A stretch of DNA of 64,000 nucleotides, taken from assembly GCF_009650095.1 (NCBI RefSeq), contig NZ_CP045915.1:2108001-2172000 (forward strand), read 5' to 3'. Every line of letters starts with the position of its first letter. The stretch's first letter is position 1. Shown here in pieces: positions 55,892 to 64,000 of this stretch. A model generated the notes under the pieces. It ran no database searches, was not told the DNA's origin, and worked only from the letters and a program-made list of their open reading frames with translations. The position numbers and the translations under genes are program-made. The DNA is from Gracilibacillus salitolerans. GTDB lineage: Bacteria; Bacillota; Bacilli; Bacillales; Amphibacillaceae.

Positions 55892-56578
55892 ATGAGAAAG
55901 GGGTTGGATCTTAAAAAAATGGAAAATTTCTATCCTGAAAAAGAATTAACATTGTCTGTTATAGAAGGAAAATGGAAAATAACTATTTTATGTCATTTAG
56001 GTTTAAAAGGGACCAAAAGATTTGGAGAATTACGAGAATTAATTCCTAACATTACACAGCAGATGTTAACAAATCAGCTGAGAGAATTAGAAGGTAATAA
56101 CATTGTTTATCGAAAAGTATATCGTGTTGCCCCACCGAAAGTAGAATACTCCTTAACAAATCAAGGAAAGAGCTTGCTACCTATTTTAGAGTTGTTTTAT
56201 AAATGGGGTAAGGAAAATCTAAAACAAGAGTTACAAGAAAATTATGGTATTTATTATGAAAAAACGCTAACTTTGTCTGTGATAGAGGGAAAATGGAAGC
56301 TAATTATCTTGTGTCATTTAGGTTTACAAGGTACTAACCGTTTTGGAGAGCTTAGAAAATTAATTCCTAGCGTTACTCAAAAAATGTTAACGAACAAGTT
56401 GAGGGAACTGGAGAAAAATGGTTTAATCCACCGAGAAGTATATCCTGTTATACCTCCAAAGGTAGAATATTCCTTGACGGACAAAGGGAAAAGTCTACTC
56501 CCTATTTTACATATGTTAGAAGATTGGGGAAGGAGTTATATGAAACAACACGATCAGAAACTTAAGTCTTCCCACTAA
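55892..56578 (+). CDS. hxlR: Tandem-duplicated HxlR-type transcriptional regulator
   Basis: A 228-residue protein made of two HxlR winged-helix domains in one chain, where ordinary HxlR proteins have about 120 residues and one domain. Repeat 1 (about 19-107) and repeat 2 (about 126-213) are offset by 107 residues. They share [24 protein letters not shown] and PPKVEYSLT, with about 19 differences over 81 aligned positions by my count. Each has a Cys (C34, C141) in ILCHLG; HxlR relatives sense aldehydes or electrophiles through such Cys. It is divergent from hxlAB and probably activates it. The start is uncertain: 55892 or ATG 55919, with AAAGGGG between them. Confidence 0.88.
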   Translation: MRKGLDLKKMENFYPEKELTLSVIEGKWKITILCHLGLKGTKRFGELRELIPNITQQMLTNQLRELEGNNIVYRKVYRVAPPKVEYSLTNQGKSLLPILELFYKWGKENLKQELQENYGIYYEKTLTLSVIEGKWKLIILCHLGLQGTNRFGELRKLIPSVTQKMLTNKLRELEKNGLIHREVYPVIPPKVEYSLTDKGKSLLPILHMLEDWGRSYMKQHDQKLKSSH

Positions 56579-56616
56579 TTTTGGTGAAATAAGGGCAATG
56601 TATGGATTTCGGAGGA

Positions 56617-56659
56617 TTTTTGTAGGGCCAACCTGTTTGAATAGGAGGCCCTACAAAAA
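56617..56659. terminator. Shared terminator between hxlR and the YteA gene
   Basis: TTTTTGTAGGGCC and GGCCCTACAAAAA form a perfect 13-bp stem. A related hairpin is in the duplicated fragment at 53708-53739. Confidence 0.8.
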
Positions 56660-56662
56660 GTT

Positions 56663-57361
56663 TTACTCATCATATAAAATAGACTTAATATCATTCTCAT
56701 CTAAATAATCTTCATATTTTTCATGTGCTTCATTGACGCCAATATATTTTCCATCCATTCCAGCTAACAAAAATCCTTCCAGTTCCTCTACACTGCCTAC
56801 TTGATCTTCAGAATTGTAGTACATATCATCATAGTCTTTTTCTGTATCATAAAAGTCGGAAGGACCATCAGAAGAACCATATTGTTCAACGCTCTGCCAA
56901 GCGTCTTCACCGTCAAACATTGTATGATCGTCACCTTCTAATTCCTGTTCATCGATATTGGAGTGAAGAATATCTTCTTCGATTGGTCTTTGTTTTTCTA
57001 TATTTTGCTCAGCGTGATTCACGCAGCGAGTAGTAGTAGGCATTGCCATCATGCGTTCAGCAGGTATATCATTATGACAGATCTCACATTTGCCATAGGT
57101 TTCATTTTCGATTGCTTGTAATGCGTGTTTGATATCAGCTAATTCTTTTTCCTCGTGTTCATTAAGGGCAATATCTTTTTCGCGTTCAAATAACTCTGAA
57201 CCTGTATCAGCTGGATGGTTATCATAATTGGATAATTCTGAAACGGACTCTTTATTCATGGATTGTTCTAAGCCGAAATGATCTTTTAGATGCTGTTTTA
57301 TTATTATTTTTCGCTCTAATAATTCTTGTTTGCATTGTTGTAAGTCAATGGGATGTAGCAA
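56663..57361 (-). CDS. yteA: YteA-family TraR/DksA-type zinc protein
   Basis: A 232-residue protein of the YteA sporulation-associated family. It has a helical N-terminus, then the DksA-type block GSELFEREKDIALNEHEEKEL and a TraR zinc segment YGKCEICHNDIPAERMMAMP followed by CVNH. A long acidic C-terminal region follows. DksA-like proteins act on RNA polymerase; the role of YteA is not established. The start is TTG at 57361 behind AAGGAGGTG. Its last codons are duplicated at 53708-53850. Confidence 0.88.
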   Translation of the reverse strand: MLHPIDLQQCKQELLERKIIIKQHLKDHFGLEQSMNKESVSELSNYDNHPADTGSELFEREKDIALNEHEEKELADIKHALQAIENETYGKCEICHNDIPAERMMAMPTTTRCVNHAEQNIEKQRPIEEDILHSNIDEQELEGDDHTMFDGEDAWQSVEQYGSSDGPSDFYDTEKDYDDMYYNSEDQVGSVEELEGFLLAGMDGKYIGVNEAHEKYEDYLDENDIKSILYDE

Positions 57362-57483
57362 ATATTACACCTCCTTATATCTGTTAGTATATCCGAAACT
57401 TCATATCCCACTAAAGATGATTTTGGAAAATAAAATGGATAAAGGAAAGAAGAGAGGAGAAGATATAAAATGTATTCTTATTA

Positions 57484-57516
57484 TAAAAAAAACCGACTTC
57501 CCTATAAAGGGAAATC
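57484..57516 (-). terminator. Terminator of the ilv-leu operon
   Basis: On the minus strand a TTCCCT/AGGGAA stem (GATTTCCC with GGGAAGTC at its ends) is followed by eight T residues, shortly after leuD. Confidence 0.8.
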
Positions 57517-57527
57517 AGCAATTTTCA

Positions 57528-58112
57528 TTAGTTATGAGCTTTTTCAAACTCGGATATTTTATCAGCATGTGTTAAGGTAACAGCAATTTCATCCCAGCCG
57601 TTTAGAAGCATTTCCCGTTTATAATCATCTAAATCAAAAGATGCATCAAAACCTTTATTGTCATAAACTTTCTTCGATTCAAGGTCAATAGTTAAATGAT
57701 ATTGATCTCCTTCTGCGTTTTTAATTAATGCCTGTACTTCTTCATCCGTTAATTTAACTGGAAGAATTCCGTTTTTGGTACAGTTATTATAAAAAATATC
57801 AGCATAGCTCGGAGCAATGATTACTCTAAAACCATAATCCTGTAATGCCCATGGAGCATGTTCGCGAGAAGATCCACAACCGAAGTTTTCACCTGCTACT
57901 AAGACAGATGTTCCTTCGTATTTTGGCTGATTTAAAGAGAAATCTTCACGTAATTCACCTTTTGAATCAAAACGCCAGTTATAAAAAACGAATTGACCAA
58001 AACCTTGGCGAGAAATACGTTTCAAAAATTGTTTAGGAATGATTTGATCTGTATCAACATTAGCACGATTTAAAGGGTATACCAGCCCTTCATGTTTACG
58101 AATTGGTTCCAT
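57528..58112 (-). CDS. leuD: 3-isopropylmalate dehydratase small subunit
   Basis: A 194-residue swivel-domain subunit, with NRANVDTDQIIPKQFLK and ENFGCGSSREHAPWAL typical of LeuD. With LeuC it isomerises 2- to 3-isopropylmalate. AAGGGGG precedes the ATG. Last gene of the operon. Confidence 0.95.
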   Translation of the reverse strand: MEPIRKHEGLVYPLNRANVDTDQIIPKQFLKRISRQGFGQFVFYNWRFDSKGELREDFSLNQPKYEGTSVLVAGENFGCGSSREHAPWALQDYGFRVIIAPSYADIFYNNCTKNGILPVKLTDEEVQALIKNAEGDQYHLTIDLESKKVYDNKGFDASFDLDDYKREMLLNGWDEIAVTLTHADKISEFEKAHN

Positions 58113-58132
58113 TACAATACCCCCTTTATAGA

Positions 58133-59551
58133 TTAGCTTGGTGTTGGAACGCCTAAATGACGAACATCAATAAAGTGTCCTTTGATTGCTGCTGCTGCTG
58201 CCATTTCCGGACTCACTAAGTGTGTACGAGCACCAGTACCTTGTCGACCTTCAAAGTTACGGTTGGAAGTAGAAGCACAACGTTCACCTTCCGGCACAAC
58301 GTCATCATTCATGGCAAGACACATACTGCAACCAGCTTCACGCCATTCAAAACCGGCTTCTTTAAAGATAACGTCAATACCTTCTTCTTCAGCTTGGACT
58401 TTGACACTGTGTGAGCCAGGTACAACAATAGCATTAACATTTGGATTAACTTTTTGTCCTTTCACAATTTCAGATGCTCTACGCAAGTCTGCAAGACGAG
58501 AGTTGGTACATGATCCGATAAATACATGTTCAATTTCGACAGAAGATATAGGTTCGCCGCCTTCAAGTCCCATATAATCTAAAGCACGTATAATATCCTC
58601 GCGGTCATTATCATTGTTTGCATCATCCATAGTCGGAACATTTGCACTCACTGGAATACACATACCAGGGTTTGTTCCCCAAGTAACCTGTGGTTCAATT
58701 TCGTCTGCATCGATTTCAACTTGTTCATCATAAACAGCACCTTCATCTGTAGCTAGAGCTTTCCATTCTTCAGCAAGCTCATCAAATGCTTTACCATCTG
58801 GAACATGACGTTTTCCACGTAAAAATTCCACTGTAGTGTCATCTGGACTGATTAATCCGGCACGGGCACCAGCTTCAATTGACATGTTACATACCGTCAT
58901 ACGCCCTTCCATTGACAGGTCACGAATAGCTTCACCAGTATATTCGATAACATATCCAGTTCCGAATCTAACACCAAACTTTCCGATAATTGCTAAAATT
59001 AAGTCTTTTGCAGTTACACCTCTACCTAATTTGCCGTTCACTTTTACATTTAATGTTTTCGGTTTTTGCTGCCATATGGTTTGGGTAGCTAATACGTGTT
59101 CGACTTCACTTGTACCGATACCAAATGCTAAAGCACCGAAAGCACCATGAGTAGAGGTGTGGCTGTCACCACAAACAATTGTTTTACCAGGTTGTGTCAA
59201 TCCTAATTCTGGACCAATTACGTGTACGATACCTTGGTCCGGATGATGGATATCTGCTAAAGGTACCCCAAACTCATCACAGTTTGTTTTCAATGTTTCC
59301 ATTTGTGTTTTCGAGACTTCATCTTTGATGACATTACGGTGGATCGTTGGTACGTTGTGATCCATAGTTGCAAATGTACGATCTGGTCGACGTACTTTTC
59401 TATTGTTAATTCTAAGTCCTTCAAATGCTTGAGGGGAAGTAACCTCATGGACTAAGTGTAAGTCAATATATAAAAGATCCGGTTTTCCTTCTTCATGATG
59501 AACGACGTGTTTTTCCCAAATCTTCTCAATAACTGTCTTTGGTTTTCTCAT
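58133..59551 (-). CDS. leuC: 3-isopropylmalate dehydratase large subunit
   Basis: A 472-residue aconitase-family subunit. [4Fe-4S] ligands are visible in FIGSCTNSR and GCSMCLAMN, and [32 protein letters not shown] is the family signature region. The ATG at 59551 follows AAGGAGTG; GTG 59560 overlaps that site. It follows leuB after a gap that holds a strong hairpin. Confidence 0.95.
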   Translation of the reverse strand: MRKPKTVIEKIWEKHVVHHEEGKPDLLYIDLHLVHEVTSPQAFEGLRINNRKVRRPDRTFATMDHNVPTIHRNVIKDEVSKTQMETLKTNCDEFGVPLADIHHPDQGIVHVIGPELGLTQPGKTIVCGDSHTSTHGAFGALAFGIGTSEVEHVLATQTIWQQKPKTLNVKVNGKLGRGVTAKDLILAIIGKFGVRFGTGYVIEYTGEAIRDLSMEGRMTVCNMSIEAGARAGLISPDDTTVEFLRGKRHVPDGKAFDELAEEWKALATDEGAVYDEQVEIDADEIEPQVTWGTNPGMCIPVSANVPTMDDANNDNDREDIIRALDYMGLEGGEPISSVEIEHVFIGSCTNSRLADLRRASEIVKGQKVNPNVNAIVVPGSHSVKVQAEEEGIDVIFKEAGFEWREAGCSMCLAMNDDVVPEGERCASTSNRNFEGRQGTGARTHLVSPEMAAAAAIKGHFIDVRHLGVPTPS

Positions 59552-59611
59552 CTGTTTCACTCCTTACCTTTGTAATCATGATTCAGCTAATATTTGCTTT
59601 ACGGTTCACTT

Positions 59612-59663
59612 AGAAAAAGATCGGCGTTTTTTCTATTTGAAATAGGTACGCCGAGTTTTTCTG
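59612..59663 (-). terminator. Intra-operon hairpin between leuB and leuC
   Basis: On the minus strand TCGGCGT pairs with ACGCCGA around an inner ATTT/AAAT stem and a T-rich run (CTTTTTC) follows. It starts within ten bases of the leuB stop and could attenuate leuCD or mark an mRNA processing site. Confidence 0.55.
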
Positions 59664-59667
59664 CTTA

Positions 59668-60735
59668 TTATTGGATCGCATTTACAATTAATTGTGTCAT
59701 TTCGGTTGTGTTGACTACTTTTCCATTGTCATTCTTTAAATCTGCGGTGTGATAGTTTTGATTTACTACTACTTCTACTGCATCTTCAATTGCTTGGGCT
59801 TCTTCATTCATATCAAAAGAATAACGAAGCATCATAGCAGCAGAAAGGATCATTGCAATTGGATTGGCTATACCTTTACCAGCAATATCTGGAGCTGAGC
59901 CGTGTGCAGGCTCATATAAGCCAACACCATCTTCTGCTAAGCTGGCAGAAGGGAGCATTCCAAGTGATCCAGTTAGAACAGAAGCTTCATCACTTAATAT
60001 ATCACCAAACATATTCTCTGTCACAATAACATCAAATTGTGTCGGATTTGTAATTAGTTTCATTGCCGCTGCATCGACTAACACATGATCGACGGTAACA
60101 TCTGGATATTCTGCCTTTTTCGCTTCAACAATTTCTCTCCATAGTTTACTAGATTCTAACACGTTTGCTTTATCGACAGATGTTAGATGTTTATTACGTA
60201 ACTGCGCACTTTGAAAAGCTTTATCGATAATACGTTCCATCTCTCTTCGCGTATATGCTAACGTATCTACAACAGCATTTCCGCTATCAAGGCGTTCGCT
60301 TGGCTGACCAAAATATAAACCACCTGTCAGTTCACGGACAATTAATAAGTCACTACCTTGAATAATATCTTCTTTTAAAGGAGACGCATGTAAAAGCTTC
60401 TTAAAGCCTTTAACAGGACGAAGATTCGCATATAAATCCAATGCTTTACGAATACCTAGTAAACCACGTTCAGGTCTTAAATCAGAGGGATTATTATCCC
60501 ACTTCGGACCACCAACAGCACCTAATAAAACAGCATCGGAACTTTTGCAAGCTTCTACCGTTTCGTTAGGTAGGGGAGTACCATGATTATCTATGGCAAC
60601 TCCACCAATGTCGTATGAAGAAAATTCAAAAGTTTTATTATATTTTTTGCTGATTGCTTCTAGAATGTCTTTGGCAGCATAGATGACTTCTGCTCCAATT
60701 CCATCACCCGGAAGCAGTACGATTTTATTACTCAA
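59668..60735 (-). CDS. leuB: 3-isopropylmalate dehydrogenase
   Basis: A 355-residue NAD-dependent decarboxylating dehydrogenase. It begins MSNKIVLLPGDGIGAEV and has the signature NMFGDILSDEASVLTGSLG and the substrate-binding REL(T)GGLYFG region. The start codon is TTG behind AGGAGGT. It makes 2-ketoisocaproate. Confidence 0.95.
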   Translation of the reverse strand: MSNKIVLLPGDGIGAEVIYAAKDILEAISKKYNKTFEFSSYDIGGVAIDNHGTPLPNETVEACKSSDAVLLGAVGGPKWDNNPSDLRPERGLLGIRKALDLYANLRPVKGFKKLLHASPLKEDIIQGSDLLIVRELTGGLYFGQPSERLDSGNAVVDTLAYTRREMERIIDKAFQSAQLRNKHLTSVDKANVLESSKLWREIVEAKKAEYPDVTVDHVLVDAAAMKLITNPTQFDVIVTENMFGDILSDEASVLTGSLGMLPSASLAEDGVGLYEPAHGSAPDIAGKGIANPIAMILSAAMMLRYSFDMNEEAQAIEDAVEVVVNQNYHTADLKNDNGKVVNTTEMTQLIVNAIQ

Positions 60736-60759
60736 TTCGTTTACCTCCTACATACCGAC

Positions 60760-63307
<2,548 letters not shown>

Positions 63308-63361
63308 CTACATCCTCTCAATTTAATTTTATTTTTTATAATAATGTGATTATTATTATTA

Positions 63362-63880
63362 TTAGCCTAATAGTGATTGAAAACTGCCATCTGTATTTGG
63401 CTGCTGTCCACGAACGAATGCTGTTAAGCCTGTGCGTGCTAATTCTTTAATGCCATACGGTCTCAGCAGCTCAATTAATGCTTCTACTTTATCTGGTTTA
63501 CCAGTAACTTGGATAGATAAGCTATCCTTACTTACATCGATAATCGAAGCACGAAACGGTTCAATTATTCCCTGAATTTCTGCACGTAATTGACTGTTGC
63601 TTACAATTTTAATGAGCGCAAGCTCACGTGCTACGATAGCTTTATCTGTTATATCAGAAACTTTTATAACATCTATTTGCTTATTGAGTTGTTTGGTTAC
63701 TTGTTCTAACTTTTGCGAGTCTTCGACATCGACAACAAAGGTCATTTTACTCATGCCTTCTGTTTCTGTTCTGCCAACAGAGATACTTTCGATGTTGAAT
63801 TGACGCCGTTGTAAGAGACTTGTTATACGGTTTAATACACCACTGCGATTTCTAACCGTTGCGGTTATAATTCGTTTCAT
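63362..63880 (-). CDS. ilvH: Acetolactate synthase regulatory (small) subunit
   Basis: A 172-residue regulatory subunit. The N-terminal ACT domain reads [28 protein letters not shown], followed by a second ACT-like half. It confers valine feedback on IlvB. Its ATG overlaps the ilvB TGA. Confidence 0.95.
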   Translation of the reverse strand: MKRIITATVRNRSGVLNRITSLLQRRQFNIESISVGRTETEGMSKMTFVVDVEDSQKLEQVTKQLNKQIDVIKVSDITDKAIVARELALIKIVSNSQLRAEIQGIIEPFRASIIDVSKDSLSIQVTGKPDKVEALIELLRPYGIKELARTGLTAFVRGQQPNTDGSFQSLLG

Positions 63881-64000
63881 GGTTTCACCCCAATCATTTC
63901 ATTTAATCCTGTACCAGGTGCTATCATTGGGAATACATTTTCTTGCTGTAGAACGCGAGCATCTACTACTACTGGCCCTTCATAATCAAAGATTTCAGGT
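63877..64000 (-). CDS. ilvB: Acetolactate synthase large subunit, C-terminal end (partial)
   Basis: The last 40 codons of ilvB are present, ending [19 protein letters not shown] and TGA at 63877-63879, overlapping the ilvH start. The VFPMIAPG tail is typical of catalytic acetolactate synthase subunits. The rest, and any T-box leader of the operon, lies beyond the window. Confidence 0.9.
   Translation of the reverse strand, partial: PEIFDYEGPVVVDARVLQQENVFPMIAPGTGLNEMIGVKP

Noticed and set aside
57330..57575. 81-codon plus-strand ORF between yteA and leuD
   Set aside because: It overlaps both neighbours and the leuD terminator; no coding character.

Overview
The window reads as chromosomal DNA of a low-GC, endospore-forming member of the Bacillaceae. 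The gene families (ccpN-yqfL, YteA, nasBC/nirBD, hxlAB, ugp, ilv-leu), the T-box leader, CIRCE, cre and TnrA boxes, AGGAGG ribosome sites and frequent TTG/GTG starts all fit. Halotolerant genera such as Gracilibacillus, Virgibacillus or Oceanobacillus would match, but that is inference. No rRNA, tRNA or CRISPR array was seen.

Layout. 1-6.6 kb is an accessory zone: a nonsense-interrupted ROK fructokinase tail, a GH91 difructose-anhydride/inulin enzyme without signal peptide, a truncated IS3 transposase, a start-less YjcZ-type sporulation ORF, a CHRD protein and a complete TnpB-only IS200/IS605-type element with hairpin ends. 6.6-9.9 kb holds a divergent MFS transporter and GH127 beta-L-arabinofuranosidase pair with cre sites. 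10-15.5 kb holds ccpN and the PPDK regulator (control of gluconeogenesis), a palindromic 21-bp repeat array, a hydroxyacid dehydrogenase, an aldo/keto reductase and a T-box-controlled prolyl-tRNA synthetase. 15.6-20 kb is a ugpCAEB glycerol-3-phosphate ABC transporter.

20.4-35 kb is a nitrate/nitrite assimilation island: two NarK-type transporters, nasC and nasB (nitrate reductase and its electron carrier), a TnrA box, nirBD (siroheme nitrite reductase) and siroheme genes (SUMT, ferrochelatase, precorrin-2 dehydrogenase), with a TrpD2/YbiB-like protein embedded. Nitrate is imported, reduced to nitrite and then ammonium, and the siroheme cofactor is made next door.

35-44 kb holds a YtrAB-like GntR/ABC operon ending in an ECF sigma factor, small proteins, 6-phosphogluconolactonase and a short Aquifex-type aconitase followed by a 58-residue zinc-motif protein. 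44-52 kb holds htpG behind a perfect CIRCE and a nucleoside-salvage operon (pdp, xapX-like, deoB, punA, cdd, deoC) with a GntR/UTRA regulator and three GGACGTCC-like operators. 52-57.4 kb holds a CPBP protease-like protein, a DUF421 protein, a scar of two gene fragments, the hxlAB formaldehyde-fixing pair with a divergent regulator made of two tandem HxlR domains, and a YteA protein. 57.5-64 kb is the branched-chain amino-acid operon ilvB(partial)-ilvH-ilvC-leuA-leuB-leuC-leuD on the minus strand.

The most unusual items are the tandem HxlR regulator, the cytosolic GH91 enzyme beside a broken fructokinase, the TnpB with a displaced RuvC-II site, the TrpD2-like gene in the siroheme operon, two mirror-symmetric intergenic repeat arrays, and the duplicated YteA tail.
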